From Cellulomonas sp. SLBN-39 (lineage in GTDB: Bacteria; Actinomycetota; Actinomycetes; Actinomycetales; Cellulomonadaceae), in NCBI RefSeq assembly GCF_006715865.1, contig NZ_VFOA01000001.1, positions 1,674,001 through 1,738,000 of the forward strand: DNA of 64,000 bases, read 5' to 3'. Each line of letters opens with the position of its first letter. Within the stretch, counting starts at the first letter, position 1. The notes under the pieces are model-generated. The model worked only from the letters and a program-made list of their open reading frames with translations. It was not told the origin of the DNA and ran no database searches. A program made the position numbers and the translations under genes. This document shows positions 44,071 to 53,255 of the stretch, one piece after another.

Positions 44071-44092
44071 GCGCTCTTGCGGCCCGGCAGCA

Positions 44093-44130
44093 CGACGGCG
44101 CCGCGACCCGTGGGGGTCGCGGCGCCGTCG
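44093..44130. terminator. Strong bidirectional hairpin terminator
   Basis: A perfect 17-bp stem (CGACGGCGCCGCGACCC with its complement) and a 4-base loop GTGG lie 22 bases after sugE and 10 bases before the chemoreceptor stop on the other strand. Its symmetry suits both convergent transcripts. Confidence 0.9.
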
Positions 44131-44139
44131 GTGCGGGTG

Positions 44140-45765
44140 TCAGACGCGGAAGCGGCTGACGACGGTGGCGAGCTCGGCGGCCATGGAGGCGAGCTCGTTG
44201 ACGCCCTGCTGCGACTGCGACACGTTGCTCGTGGTGGTGCCGGCGGCCTGGGCGACGCCGGAGATGTTCGCGGCGATCTCGCCGGAGCCGGAGGCGGCCT
44301 CGGTGGCGGAGCGGGAGATCTCCTGGGTCGTGGCGGTCTGCTCCTCGACGGCCGAGGCGATGGTCTGCTGGTAGCCGCTGATCGAGGCGATGATGCCGGA
44401 GATGCCGGCGATGGCCTCGACGGCGCCGTCGGTGTCGGCCTGGATGGCCTCGACGCGGCGGGAGATGTCGTCGGTGGCGCGGGCGGTCTCCTGGGCGAGC
44501 TCCTTGACCTCGCCGGCGACGACCGCGAAGCCCTTGCCGGCCTCGCCGGCGCGGGCGGCCTCGATGGTCGCGTTCAGGGCCAGCAGGTTCGTCTGCTCGG
44601 CGATCGAGGTGATGAGCTTGACGACGTTGCTGATCTCGCGGCTGGAGTCGCCCAGGCGCTGGATGGTCGAGGTGCTGGTCTCGGCGGCCTCGACGCCCTC
44701 CTGGGCGACGCGGGCGGCCTCGCCGGCGTTCTGGGCGATCTCGCGGATCGAGGCGCCCATCTGCTCGCTGGCTGCGGCGACGGTCTGCACGCTGCGCGAG
44801 ACCTGCTCGGCGGCGGCCGAGACGACACCGGCCTGGGCGGCGGTCTCCTCGGCGCCGGCGGCGATCTGCTGCGTGTTCGCGGACAGCTGCTCCGAGGCCC
44901 CGGCGACGGAGCCGGACGACGACTCGATCGTCGCGATCACGCCACGCAGGTTGACCACGGCCGCGTCGAGCGCGCTGCCCATCTGCCCGAGCTCGTCGCG
45001 CGAGGTCAGGCCGGAGGTGACGGTGAGGTCGTTGCGCTCGAGCGCGTCGGCCACCCGGCGCACGTCGGCGACGCTGCGGACGATGCCACGGGCCACGAAC
45101 CACGCCAGCGCGATCGCCGCGACGAGACCCACCACGAGCACGACGATGAACGTGGTCCGGTTCGACGCGTACGCGGCCTGCGAGGCCGCGACCGAGGCGC
45201 TCGCCTGCGCGGTCTCGCTCTCCACGAGGCTCGTCGTGGCGGCGGCCATCGCCTCGATGAAGGGGCCGGACTGCGTGTCGCGCGCCTCGATCCACTCGGC
45301 GTACGCGTTCCGCTCGCTGATCGGGTAGAGGACGTCGTCGCGGACCTGCGCGTAACCGTCGAGGGCGGCGAGGAACTCCTCGACGACCGTGGTCTCCTCG
45401 GGGGTCGGGCCGAGCGCGAGGTAGCCGGCCGCCGCGTCGCGCACCGCCTGCTCGTGCTCGGAGACGTTCGCGGCCTGCTCGCTCATCGCGGCCTCGTCGG
45501 CGGCGAGCGCGTGGTTGGTCACCGACAGCCGCATCTTGGCCGCGCCGCTGTCCATCTGCTCGGCGAACCGCACCCCGGCGAGGCTCTGCTCGTACATGGA
45601 CTGCGTCGCCGCGGACGACGAGGAGAGGCCGCTCAGGCCCAGCAGGCCGACGACCAGGGCGACGACGGCGGCGACGCCGACGGCCGCGAGGATCTTGACG
45701 TTGACGCTGACGTCGGCGAAGCGGAACCTGCGCGGCGCGGCGGACGTGGGGGCGACGATGCTCAT
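44140..45765 (-). CDS. Methyl-accepting chemotaxis protein (first copy)
   Basis: The 541-residue chemoreceptor has a first membrane segment (about 22-46), a four-helix-bundle sensory domain (about 50-185; TarH/4HB type), a second segment (about 187-210), a HAMP domain ([21 protein letters not shown]) and a long signalling coiled coil with the tip [36 protein letters not shown] (partly quoted). It senses an unknown ligand outside and signals to CheW/CheA. No other chemotaxis gene is in this window. ATG 45765 starts 20 residues before the membrane segment. Confidence 0.93.
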   Translation of the reverse strand: MSIVAPTSAAPRRFRFADVSVNVKILAAVGVAAVVALVVGLLGLSGLSSSSAATQSMYEQSLAGVRFAEQMDSGAAKMRLSVTNHALAADEAAMSEQAANVSEHEQAVRDAAAGYLALGPTPEETTVVEEFLAALDGYAQVRDDVLYPISERNAYAEWIEARDTQSGPFIEAMAAATTSLVESETAQASASVAASQAAYASNRTTFIVVLVVGLVAAIALAWFVARGIVRSVADVRRVADALERNDLTVTSGLTSRDELGQMGSALDAAVVNLRGVIATIESSSGSVAGASEQLSANTQQIAAGAEETAAQAGVVSAAAEQVSRSVQTVAAASEQMGASIREIAQNAGEAARVAQEGVEAAETSTSTIQRLGDSSREISNVVKLITSIAEQTNLLALNATIEAARAGEAGKGFAVVAGEVKELAQETARATDDISRRVEAIQADTDGAVEAIAGISGIIASISGYQQTIASAVEEQTATTQEISRSATEAASGSGEIAANISGVAQAAGTTTSNVSQSQQGVNELASMAAELATVVSRFRV

Positions 45766-45902
45766 GTGTGGGCTCCGGGTGCGGGCGGCCCGGGACGGGT
45801 CGCGTCCTCCGTCCTCTCGGCCGCCCGGCGCCGTCGATGAGGCGCGGCGCCCGGATTCACCCGGTTCAGGACGGGCGTCCAGGTCGGGTCACCCAGGTCG
45901 GC

Positions 45903-47519
45903 TCACCTGCGGAACGTGCCCACCAGCGCCGAGAGCTCGACGGACATCGCGGCCAGCGCGCTGACGCCCTCCTGCGACTGCGCCACGCTCATCGTCGTGG
46001 TGGCCGACGCCTCGGCGACACCGGCGATGTTCGCGGCGATCTCGCTCGACCCCGTGGCGACCTCGGCGGTGGACCGGGAGATCTCCTGCGTCGTGGCGGT
46101 CTGCTCCTCGACGGCCGACGCGATGGTCTGCTGGTAGGCGCTGATCGAGGCGATGACCTCGGAGATGTGCTCGACGGCGTCGACGGCCTCCTGCGTGTCG
46201 CCCTGGATGGTCTCGACACGGCGCGAGATGTCCTCGGTGGCGCGGGCGGTCTCCTGCGCGAGCTCCTTGACCTCGCCGGCGACGACCGCGAAGCCCTTGC
46301 CGGCCTCCCCGGCGCGCGCGGCCTCGATGGTCGCGTTGAGGGCCAGCAGGTTCGTCTGCTCGGCGATCTGCGTGATGAGCTTGACGACGTTGCCGATCTC
46401 GCGGCTGGAGTCGCCCAGGCGCGAGATGGTGGTCGTGCTGGTGGCGGCAGCCTGCACGGCCTCCTCGGCGACGCGGGCCGCCTCGCCGGCGTTCTGCGCG
46501 ATCTCGCGGATCGACAGGCCCATCTCCTCGCTCGCGGAGGCGACGGTCTGCACGCCGCGCGACACCTGCTCGGCCGCGGCGGAGACGACCTCGGCCTGCA
46601 CGGAGGTCTCCTCCGCACCGGCGGCGATCTGCTGGGTCGCGGCCGCGAGCTCCTCGGACGCGCTGGCCACGGACGTCGCGGACTCGTCGATCGTGCCGAC
46701 GACGCCCCGCAGGGTGGCGACGGCGGAGTCCAGGGCGGTGCCCATGCGGCCGACCTCGTCGCGCTGGGTCAGGCCCGCGGTGACGGTGAGGTCGCTGCGC
46801 TCCAGCGCCGCGCAGACGTCCTGCACGCGGCGCAGGCTGCCGACGATCTGCCGCGCGACGACGACGCCCACGCCGACGGCGGCGGCGATGCCGAGCGCGA
46901 GCAGCGCGAGGAACACGGCGCGGTCGGTGCGGTACTCGTCGTCGGCCTCCACGACCGCGACGTCCGCGTCGGTGCGTGCTGCCTCGGAGAGCTCGTCGAG
47001 CGTGGTCTCCATCTGCTCGGCGAGGGGCTGGGCCTGATCGTTCCGCGCCGCCATCCACTCGTCGTACGCGTTGACCGCGCCGAGCGGGACGAGCACCTCG
47101 TCGCGGACCTGGTCGTAGGCGTCGAGGGAGGCGAGGACCTCCGCGAGCGACGCGGCCTCGGAGGCGTCCGCCAGCTCGGCGTACTCGTCGGCGTAGCTGC
47201 GCAGGGAGGCCTCGGCCTCGGCGACGGCCTCGAGGCTGGCGGCCATCTCCTCGTCGGTCTGCGAGAGCGCGTGGTCCGCGACGGCCAGGCGCATCTCCAG
47301 GAGGGCGACCTCCATGAGCAGCGAGTCGTGCACGGCCTCCAGGTCGTGCTCGGCGATCGCGTGGGTGCGCTCGGCCGAGTCGTGCAGGCCCTGCAGCCCG
47401 AGCGCACCGACGCCGATCGCGACGGCGGCGGCGACGCCGACGGCGGTGAGGACCTTCGTCTGCACGCCGAGGTCGGCGAACCGGCGGCGGCCGGCGGCCG
47501 TGGTCGCGGGTGTCGTCAT
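45903..47519 (-). CDS. Methyl-accepting chemotaxis protein (second copy)
   Basis: The 538-residue paralogue of the preceding receptor has the same order: membrane segment (about 22-44), 4HB sensory domain ([30 protein letters not shown]), second segment ([20 protein letters not shown]), HAMP and a nearly identical signalling tip. The sensory halves share only the fold, so the two respond to different ligands with the same output. It lies 138 bases upstream of the first copy on the same strand, facing the same way, so the pair probably arose by tandem duplication. Confidence 0.93.
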   Translation of the reverse strand: MTTPATTAAGRRRFADLGVQTKVLTAVGVAAAVAIGVGALGLQGLHDSAERTHAIAEHDLEAVHDSLLMEVALLEMRLAVADHALSQTDEEMAASLEAVAEAEASLRSYADEYAELADASEAASLAEVLASLDAYDQVRDEVLVPLGAVNAYDEWMAARNDQAQPLAEQMETTLDELSEAARTDADVAVVEADDEYRTDRAVFLALLALGIAAAVGVGVVVARQIVGSLRRVQDVCAALERSDLTVTAGLTQRDEVGRMGTALDSAVATLRGVVGTIDESATSVASASEELAAATQQIAAGAEETSVQAEVVSAAAEQVSRGVQTVASASEEMGLSIREIAQNAGEAARVAEEAVQAAATSTTTISRLGDSSREIGNVVKLITQIAEQTNLLALNATIEAARAGEAGKGFAVVAGEVKELAQETARATEDISRRVETIQGDTQEAVDAVEHISEVIASISAYQQTIASAVEEQTATTQEISRSTAEVATGSSEIAANIAGVAEASATTTMSVAQSQEGVSALAAMSVELSALVGTFRR

Positions 47520-47605
47520 GAGAGGGCTCCTGGGCGTGCGTCGTGGGACCGGTATGTCTGGACGGTCGTCCGGCTGGTGCCGGTCACGAGCACTTCTGCC
47601 CGAGT

Positions 47606-49531
47606 TCACCCCGCTCGGACGCGACCTCCACCCGTCTGCGCTCCCGCCACGTCCGCGAACTGCGTGCGGTACAGGTCGGCGTACAGCCCGCCGGCGGCGA
47701 GCAGCTGAGCGTGCGTGCCCTGCTCGACGACGCGCCCGGCGTCGAGGACGACCACGAGGTCCGCCTGCCGCACGGTCGAGAGACGGTGCGCGATCACGAG
47801 CGACGTCCGCCCGGCCAGCGCGGCGTCGAGCGCGACCTGCACGGCGGCCTCGGACTCGGAGTCCAGGTGCGCGGTGGCCTCGTCGAGCACGACGACGTCG
47901 GGCGCCTTGAGCAGCAGGCGCGCGATGGCCAGGCGCTGGCGCTCCCCGCCCGAGAGTCGGTAGCCGCGGTCGCCGACGACGGTCTGCGGCCCCTCGGGCA
48001 GCGACGCGACCAGGTCCCACACGTGCGCGGCGCGCAGCGCGTCCGCCAGCTCGGCGTCGGTCGCGTCGGGGCGCGCGAGCCGCAGGTTGCCGGCGATGGT
48101 GTCGTGGAAGAGGTGCGCCTCCTGGCTGACGACGCCGACCGTCGCCCGCAGCGACGCCGCGGTGACGTCGCGCAGGTCCTGCCCGGCGATGCGCACCGCG
48201 CCGCCCGTGGGGTCGTACATGCGCGTGACGAGCTGGGAGATCGTCGTCTTGCCCGCCCCCGAGGGGCCGACGAGCGCGACCATCGACCCGGCCGGCACGG
48301 TGAACGTCACGTCGTGGAGCGTGTCGGCGACGGGGTCGTGGCGCAGCGCGGCGACGGACTCCAGCGACGCGAGCGACACCTCGTCGGCGGCGGGGTAGCG
48401 GAAGTCCACGTGGTCGAGCTCGACGGACGCCCCGCGCGTGCCGACGGCGGCGCGCAGGTCGTCGGCGTCGGGCTTCTCGGCGACCATCGGCTCCAGGTCG
48501 AGCACCTCGAGGACGCGCTCGAACGAGACCAGGGCGGTCATGACGTCGACCTGCACGTTCGACATCGCGGTCAGGGGCCCGTAGAGCCGCCCGAGGTAGG
48601 CGGCGAGGGCGACGACGACGCCGACGGTGAGCTGGCCGCTGATGGCCATGAGCCCGCCGAGCCCGTAGACGACGGCCGTGGCGACCGCCGCGACGGTGGT
48701 CAGGCCGATGCGGAACCACGTGGAGTACAGGGCCATCCGCACACCGATGTCGCGCACGCGCCCGGTCTGCTCGGCGTAGGCGGCGGACTCGCGCGCGGGG
48801 TCGCCGAACACCTTGACCAGGTGCGCCCCGGCGACGTTGAACCGCTCGGTCATGGTCTGCGACGCGTCCGCGTTGAGCTCGTAGCTCTCGCGCGTGATGT
48901 CGGCGATGCGGCGCCCGAACCAGCGTGCGGGCAGCACGAACACCGGCAGCAGCACCAGCGAGACGAGCGTGAGCTGCCACGACATCGACAGCATCGCGGC
49001 CAGCACGAACACGACCGTCAGGGAGTTGCTCACGACGTTGGAGAGCGTGGACGTGAACGCCTGCTGCGCGCCGAGCACGTCGCCGTTGAGCCGCTGCACG
49101 AGCGCGCCGGTGCGGGTGCGGGAGAAGAACGCGAGCGGCATGCGCTGCACGTGGTCGAACACGGCGGTGCGCAGGTCGTGGATGAGGCCCTCGCCGATCC
49201 GTGCGGACACCCACCGCTCGCCGACGCCGAGCACGGCCTGCACGACCGCGAGCAGGGCGATCACGGAGGCCGTGCTCACGACGAGGCCGGTGTCGCCCGT
49301 GGCGACGCCGTCGTCGATGAGGCGCTGGACGAGCCACGGCGAGGCAGCGCCGGCGGCTGCGCCGAGGGCGATGAGGGCGAGGAACACCCCGAGCTGCGGG
49401 CGGTAGGGGTGCGCGAAGCGCAGGACGCGGCGCAGCGTGCCGCGCTGCAGGCGCTGGTGGACCACGGACCGGTCGGTGCCGAATCCGCGCATCATCGGGT
49501 TGCCGCCGCGCGGCATGCCGGTGGGGCTCAT
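47606..49531 (-). CDS. ABC multidrug-type exporter (permease-ATPase)
   Basis: The 641-residue half-transporter has an N-terminal tail of about 35 residues, six membrane segments ([19 protein letters not shown] first, about 45-330) and an ATPase with Walker [14 protein letters not shown], signature [17 protein letters not shown], Walker [13 protein letters not shown] and H-loop [12 protein letters not shown]. It is divergent from a MarR repressor, with the 13-bp operator between them, so it is a likely drug or solvent pump induced by ligand. Substrate unknown. Confidence 0.94.
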   Translation of the reverse strand: MSPTGMPRGGNPMMRGFGTDRSVVHQRLQRGTLRRVLRFAHPYRPQLGVFLALIALGAAAGAASPWLVQRLIDDGVATGDTGLVVSTASVIALLAVVQAVLGVGERWVSARIGEGLIHDLRTAVFDHVQRMPLAFFSRTRTGALVQRLNGDVLGAQQAFTSTLSNVVSNSLTVVFVLAAMLSMSWQLTLVSLVLLPVFVLPARWFGRRIADITRESYELNADASQTMTERFNVAGAHLVKVFGDPARESAAYAEQTGRVRDIGVRMALYSTWFRIGLTTVAAVATAVVYGLGGLMAISGQLTVGVVVALAAYLGRLYGPLTAMSNVQVDVMTALVSFERVLEVLDLEPMVAEKPDADDLRAAVGTRGASVELDHVDFRYPAADEVSLASLESVAALRHDPVADTLHDVTFTVPAGSMVALVGPSGAGKTTISQLVTRMYDPTGGAVRIAGQDLRDVTAASLRATVGVVSQEAHLFHDTIAGNLRLARPDATDAELADALRAAHVWDLVASLPEGPQTVVGDRGYRLSGGERQRLAIARLLLKAPDVVVLDEATAHLDSESEAAVQVALDAALAGRTSLVIAHRLSTVRQADLVVVLDAGRVVEQGTHAQLLAAGGLYADLYRTQFADVAGAQTGGGRVRAG

Positions 49532-49586
49532 GGGGCCTCCTGGGGGCGGAGGGGCGGGACGGCGCGCGGGCGAGCGACGCCGATGC

Positions 49587-49599
49587 TGAGGTTACCTCA
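49587..49599. promoter_or_regulatory. MarR-type operator
   Basis: TGAGGT T ACCTCA is a perfect palindrome (6-bp arms) in the 115-base divergent region between the ABC exporter and the MarR gene. It is the likely site where the repressor shuts off both genes. Confidence 0.7.
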
Positions 49600-49646
49600 C
49601 CATGAGCGTCATTCACCTTCGGGATGTTCCCGGGTAGCCTGCGCCC

Positions 49647-50123
49647 GTGGGCGAGCACGGGTGGTCGGACGGCGAGGGGCGCGGCGACGGGTGCCCCCCG
49701 CCGCGGACTGCCGACCCCTCCGAGGAGTTCCTGGGCCTCCTGCACGACGTGCTGCGCAGCGTCCGCCGCGAGGCGTCGACGATCCTCGGCCACGACATCA
49801 CCCCCGGCCAGCTGCGCCTGCTCCGCACCCTCGACCACGCGGGCGAGCCCCGCCGCCTGGGCGAGCTCGCCGAGGCGCTCGACGTCGCCCCCCGGTCCAT
49901 GACGTCCAAGGTCGACCAGGCCGAGGCCGACGGCTGGGTCCGCCGCGTGCCCGACCCCGCCGACCGCCGCGCCACCCTGGTCGAGCTCACCGACGCCGGC
50001 CACGAGCAGCTCGCCCGCCTCTCCGCCCGCCGCCAGGAGGGCGCCCGCGCCCGCCTCGACGTCCTCGCCCCCGACGAGCGGGCCGCCCTCCTGCACCTCC
50101 TGCGCCGCGTCGCCCGCGGCTGA
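49647..50123 (+). CDS. MarR family transcriptional regulator
   Basis: The 158-residue winged-helix protein has the MarR core: [48 protein letters not shown] (HTH) followed by the wing [16 protein letters not shown]. Dimerisation helices lie at both ends. Divergent from the multidrug-type ABC gene, it most likely represses it and itself through the palindrome at 49587. GTG 49647; no ATG is nearby. Confidence 0.92.
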   Translation: MGEHGWSDGEGRGDGCPPPRTADPSEEFLGLLHDVLRSVRREASTILGHDITPGQLRLLRTLDHAGEPRRLGELAEALDVAPRSMTSKVDQAEADGWVRRVPDPADRRATLVELTDAGHEQLARLSARRQEGARARLDVLAPDERAALLHLLRRVARG

Positions 50124-50286
50124 CGCGCCGAGAGTGCCGGCGCGGGCGCCCTTCGGCGTCAAGGTGCCTCTCCACGTCGTCGACGGCGACCTCCAGGCAT
50201 GGCGCGAGCCCCGGGCCCTGCCGTCCGGCAGGTTCTCCCGAGGCTCACTTCCGACACCACCTCGATGGTGCGGCGCGCCCAGCACT

Positions 50287-50898
50287 CTACGGCGGGGGCC
50301 GGCTCGTCGAGGTCGATCGCGCCTGGACGAGCTCGCAGACCAGTGCGGCGGTGCGCGGTGCGCCGGCGCGCCCCAGCGCCGCGATCGTCGAGTCGTCGCT
50401 CGCCCCTCGAAGTCGTGCGACAGACGTGGCGTGCACCCGGTGCATCGTTGTCGGGAACTGTCGGACGAGGCGTGCCAGCAGTGCATCTGGCGTCATCACG
50501 TGCACGCCCAGCGGGGTCGTGACCTCCTCGGGGAAGTCGCGCACGTTGGAGGTGCAGAGCACGGTGGCCTCGGCGGCAACGGCTGCTGCGAGGACATGGC
50601 GGTCGTCCTCGTCGGGAATCGCGGCCTCGGCGACTGCAGCGCGCGCCTCGTCCGACGGGGTGGTCTCCGCGTACGGGAATGCACGGTTCATTGCCGTCAC
50701 GAGCCGCTCCCCGGACTCGTGGGTGAAGCCTGCGACGTTCTCGACGAGGTGCTCGGTCATCTCGCGCAGGATCTCGGGGCTCCATGTCACCGAGATGACC
50801 TCCTCGTCCGCCGCGTACAGCAGGTAGTCGCGCAGGACGCGCGAGTACAGGACGTTCGCGTCGGCGAGGACGATGCGCGGTGGTTCTAGAGCCGTCAC
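50287..50898 (-). CDS. PIN-domain toxin-like ribonuclease
   Basis: The 203-residue protein has a PIN domain: the first acidic motif [18 protein letters not shown] (Asp near residue 13), the middle [13 protein letters not shown] and the last [30 protein letters not shown] (D-D-R-H and N-x-R-D/D). It is predicted to cut RNA, as in VapC toxins. GTG 50898 overlaps the antitoxin stop. The C-terminus of about 40 residues is longer than usual and may help DNA or partner contact. Confidence 0.88.
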   Translation of the reverse strand: MTALEPPRIVLADANVLYSRVLRDYLLYAADEEVISVTWSPEILREMTEHLVENVAGFTHESGERLVTAMNRAFPYAETTPSDEARAAVAEAAIPDEDDRHVLAAAVAAEATVLCTSNVRDFPEEVTTPLGVHVMTPDALLARLVRQFPTTMHRVHATSVARLRGASDDSTIAALGRAGAPRTAALVCELVQARSTSTSRPPP

Positions 50899-51272
50899 TC
50901 GGTCAGGCCGAGGTCGTCCTGAAGCTGTGCGAGGTCGGCGAGCGCCGAGCGGCGGCGATCCCGCTCGGCGTCGAGGAACGCGTGGATCGACTCGACGCTG
51001 ACCCTGTGGTGGCTCCCGACCATGCGGGAGTCGAGGGCGCCCCGGTCGATGAGCTTGCGCACCTGAGCCCGGGACATCCCCATCAAGGACGCGGCCTCGT
51101 TCGGGGTGACCTCGGGGGCGGTGACCAGAACCCGCTCTCCCCGGGCGTGCGCGTCGACGAGGCGTGCGAGCAGCTCGGCAGTCTCGCGCGAGACCGCCAC
51201 GTGGATCTCGTCGCCGGAGGCCTCCAACGCCCGGTGGAGTGCGGCGGCGTCCCGCTCGAGCGTCCTGACCAC
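50895..51272 (-). CDS. HTH antitoxin paired with the PIN toxin
   Basis: The 125-residue protein has a helix-turn-helix of the excisionase/HTH_17 type in the middle (VTPNEAASLMGMSRAQVRKLIDRGALDSRMVGSHHRVSVESIHAFL) and a charged C-terminus (DAERDRRRSALADLAQLQDDLG) that may wrap the toxin. Such HTH antitoxins with PIN toxins occur in actinobacteria. GTG 51272 follows GGAGG. Three 9-base repeats lie just upstream, so it likely represses its own operon. Confidence 0.85.
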   Translation of the reverse strand: MVRTLERDAAALHRALEASGDEIHVAVSRETAELLARLVDAHARGERVLVTAPEVTPNEAASLMGMSRAQVRKLIDRGALDSRMVGSHHRVSVESIHAFLDAERDRRRSALADLAQLQDDLGLTE

Positions 51273-51281
51273 GTGGCCTCC

Positions 51282-51308
51282 ATCTGCTGTATCTGCTGTA
51301 TCTGTCGC
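51282..51308. repeat. Three tandem 9-base repeats at the toxin-antitoxin promoter
   Basis: ATCTGCTGT occurs twice in tandem (51282-51290, 51291-51299), followed by ATCTGTCGC. This is the likely operator of the HTH antitoxin in the 81-base divergent region with the VOC gene. Confidence 0.65.
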
Positions 51309-51353
51309 AACTGTAGCAGTCGTGGTCCGGCCGGCTGTCGCGGAGGATGAGGC

Positions 51354-51770
51354 ATGGCTGACGACGCGCCCCCGCGGATGCGGGCGACCTCGGTGAGCAT
51401 CGGCACTCCCCGTCCGCGGCAGGCGGCGGCGTTCTACGCGGCGCTGCTGGGGTGGCGGGTGACGGCGGACGACGGGCCGGGGCCGGGGGAGCCGCCCGAG
51501 GCCGGGTGGGCGCAGGTCGCACCGCCGCGGGGCGAGACGGGCCTGACGATCAACCTGGAGCACGAGCGGCACTTCGTGGCGCCGGTGTGGCCCGCGCGGC
51601 CCGGGGAGCCGCTGGCGTCGCAGCACCTCGACGTGCAGGTCGACGGCGACCTCGACGCGGCCGTGGCGCACGCGCTGGCGTGCGGGGCGCGGCTGGCGGA
51701 CCCCCAGCCGCAGGGCGACGTGCGGGTGATGCTCGACCCGGACGGGCACCCGTTCTGCCTGTTCGTCTGA
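51354..51770 (+). CDS. VOC (glyoxalase/bleomycin resistance) superfamily protein
   Basis: The 138-residue protein has two beta-alpha-beta-beta-beta modules: RATSVSIGTPRPRQAAAFYAALLGWRVT and QHLDVQVDGDLDAAVAHALACGARLAD, ending VMLDPDGHPFCLFV. The exact metal ligands (usual H/E/H/E) are not all evident; H of HLDV and E of NLEHE are candidates. Function (dioxygenase, isomerase or resistance) cannot be read. ATG 51354; divergent from the antitoxin. Confidence 0.85.
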   Translation: MADDAPPRMRATSVSIGTPRPRQAAAFYAALLGWRVTADDGPGPGEPPEAGWAQVAPPRGETGLTINLEHERHFVAPVWPARPGEPLASQHLDVQVDGDLDAAVAHALACGARLADPQPQGDVRVMLDPDGHPFCLFV

Positions 51771-51822
51771 CGGGTCCCGGGGGCGGCGGTACCGTGCGGG
51801 GGACCCTACGGGAGGACCGGCG

Positions 51823-52617
51823 ATGGCGCTGCTGACCTGTCACTTCTTCTCCGAGGCCCTGCAGGAGAGCACCGCCATGACGGTGATCCTGCCGGAGCCC
51901 GCGCACGGCCAGATCGGCATGGGCGGGGCCACGGGCTCGGAGCCGCCGCCGGTGCTGTACCTGCTGCACGGGCTCTCGGACGACGAGTCGATCTGGCTGC
52001 GGCGCACGTCGGTCGAGCGGTACGTGGCCGAGCTCGGGCTGGCGGTCGTGATGCCGCGCGGCGGGCGGTCATTCTACGCCGACGAGGCCTGGGGGAGCGC
52101 GTACTGGACGTTCCTGCACGCCGAGCTGCCGGAGGTCGTCGGGCGGTTCCTGCGGGTGTCGCAGCGGCGGGAGGACACGTTCGTCGCCGGCCTGTCGATG
52201 GGCGGGTACGGGGCGCTGCGGTGGGCGCTGCGCGAGCCGGGGCGGTTCGCGGCCGCCGCGAGCCTGTCGGGCGCGCTCGGCATCACGGACGCGGCGTCGG
52301 CGCAGGCGCGTGACGCGCTCGTGCCGCAGGTGTGGGCGGGCGCGGACCCGGCGGGCGGCGACGACGACCTGCTCGCGCTCCTCGACCGCGCGGACCCGGC
52401 AGCGCTGCCCGCCCTGTACGCGACGTGCGGCGCGGACGACCCCCTGCTGGGGTCGCAGCACGCGTTCGCCGCGCGGGCCGCGCAGCGCGGGGTGGCGCTG
52501 GAGCACCACGTGCACCCGGGCGTCCACGACTGGGCGTTCTGGGACCGGCACGTGCAGGACGTGCTGGCGTGGCTGCCGCTGCGCGGACGGGCGGCCGGGG
52601 GTGCGTCGGGCGCGTAG
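51823..52617 (+). CDS. Esterase of the tributyrin/EstA-esterase D group
   Basis: The 264-residue alpha/beta hydrolase has SHFFSEALQESTAMTVILPEP-type N-terminus, the oxyanion region YLLHGLSDDESIWLRRT, the nucleophile in FVAGLSMGGYGALRW (Ser of GLSMGGY), Asp in CGADDPLLGS, and His in GVHDWAFW. It hydrolyses short-chain esters (acetyl or butyryl), maybe from plant polymers. No signal peptide. The antisense strand carries the long GtrA C-terminal extension. Confidence 0.9.
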   Translation: MALLTCHFFSEALQESTAMTVILPEPAHGQIGMGGATGSEPPPVLYLLHGLSDDESIWLRRTSVERYVAELGLAVVMPRGGRSFYADEAWGSAYWTFLHAELPEVVGRFLRVSQRREDTFVAGLSMGGYGALRWALREPGRFAAAASLSGALGITDAASAQARDALVPQVWAGADPAGGDDDLLALLDRADPAALPALYATCGADDPLLGSQHAFAARAAQRGVALEHHVHPGVHDWAFWDRHVQDVLAWLPLRGRAAGGASGA

Positions 52618-53060
52618 CCGGGCCGGGGCGTCACGGGCGTCGGACCGCCGACGACGCGTCGCATGACGACGAAGCCGATCATCCCGACGAGCGCGTTGGT
52701 GACCTGGGCGACCACGACGTCGGAGAACCGGTGCGCGTGCGGGGCCGCGTGGTGCCAGGCGGTGAGCGTCGCGCTGCTCAGCACGAGCCCGGTGGTCGCC
52801 GTCGCGGCGCCCGCGGCCTGGGTGCGCCGCCACGACGTGGTGGCGGTGGCGCGGAACGTGTAGCGGCGGTGCAGGGTGCTGCCGACGACCGTCGAGACGA
52901 TCGTGCCCAGCAGGTGCGCGAGCAGCGCGGGCAGCGCGCGGCCGGTGGCGACGGCGACCACGAGCGCGTAGACGCCGCTGGCGGCGGTCCCGGTGGCGGC
53001 GTACCGCGCGACCGCAGCGGTCGCGGAGGTGCCGGGGCGGGTGCGCACGGGTTCCTCCAC
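52074..53060 (-). CDS. GtrA-family membrane protein with odd antisense C-terminal tail
   Basis: The N-terminal 145 residues are a normal GtrA protein: four membrane segments (VARYAATGTAASGVYALVVAVATG, LLAHLLGTIVSTVVGSTLHRRYTF, TGLVLSSATLTAWHHAA, VVAQVTNALVGMIGFVVMRRVV). GtrA proteins move polyprenyl-linked sugars for cell-wall or LPS glycosylation. The frame then runs on without a stop for about 180 residues of Pro/Ser/Cys-rich sequence antisense to the esterase gene. That part looks like shadow coding; a lost stop or frameshift at about 52620 is likely. ATG 53060 chosen. Confidence 0.72.
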   Translation of the reverse strand: MEEPVRTRPGTSATAAVARYAATGTAASGVYALVVAVATGRALPALLAHLLGTIVSTVVGSTLHRRYTFRATATTSWRRTQAAGAATATTGLVLSSATLTAWHHAAPHAHRFSDVVVAQVTNALVGMIGFVVMRRVVGGPTPVTPRPGYAPDAPPAARPRSGSHASTSCTCRSQNAQSWTPGCTWCSSATPRCAARAANACCDPSRGSSAPHVAYRAGSAAGSARSRSASRSSSPPAGSAPAHTCGTSASRACADAASVMPSAPDRLAAAANRPGSRSAHRSAPYPPIDRPATNVSSRRCDTRRNRPTTSGSSACRNVQYALPQASSA

Positions 53061-53174
53061 GACCGGTCCAGTCGACGGCGCGGGGCCGCACGTGCGCGGT
53101 CGGGCGGGGTGAACCGTGCCAGCGGGCGGGACCTGCGTCCCTGGCGGCTTGACCCGTCGTCCGTTTGGCGTATG

Positions 53175-53203
53175 TTAGGCGTGGCTAAGTTAGGTAGACC
53201 TCA
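53175..53203. promoter_or_regulatory. Two overlapping IdeR/DtxR iron boxes upstream of desA
   Basis: TTAGGCGTGGCTAAGTTAG and, shifted by 10 bases, CTAAGTTAGGTAGACCTCA each match the iron box consensus at about 13 of 19 positions. They lie 53-81 bases before the decarboxylase start and would give iron repression of the whole des operon. Confidence 0.75.
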
Positions 53204-53255
53204 CTCGCTGGGCGCGCGTCCAGCTCAGGGGGTCGCTCTCGAGGGGGAGCCCCAC

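Noticed and set aside
45903..50486. A continuous 1527-codon minus-strand frame
   Set aside because: It merges the second chemoreceptor with noise antisense to the MarR gene and in a different frame of the ABC exporter; only 45903-47519 is a gene.
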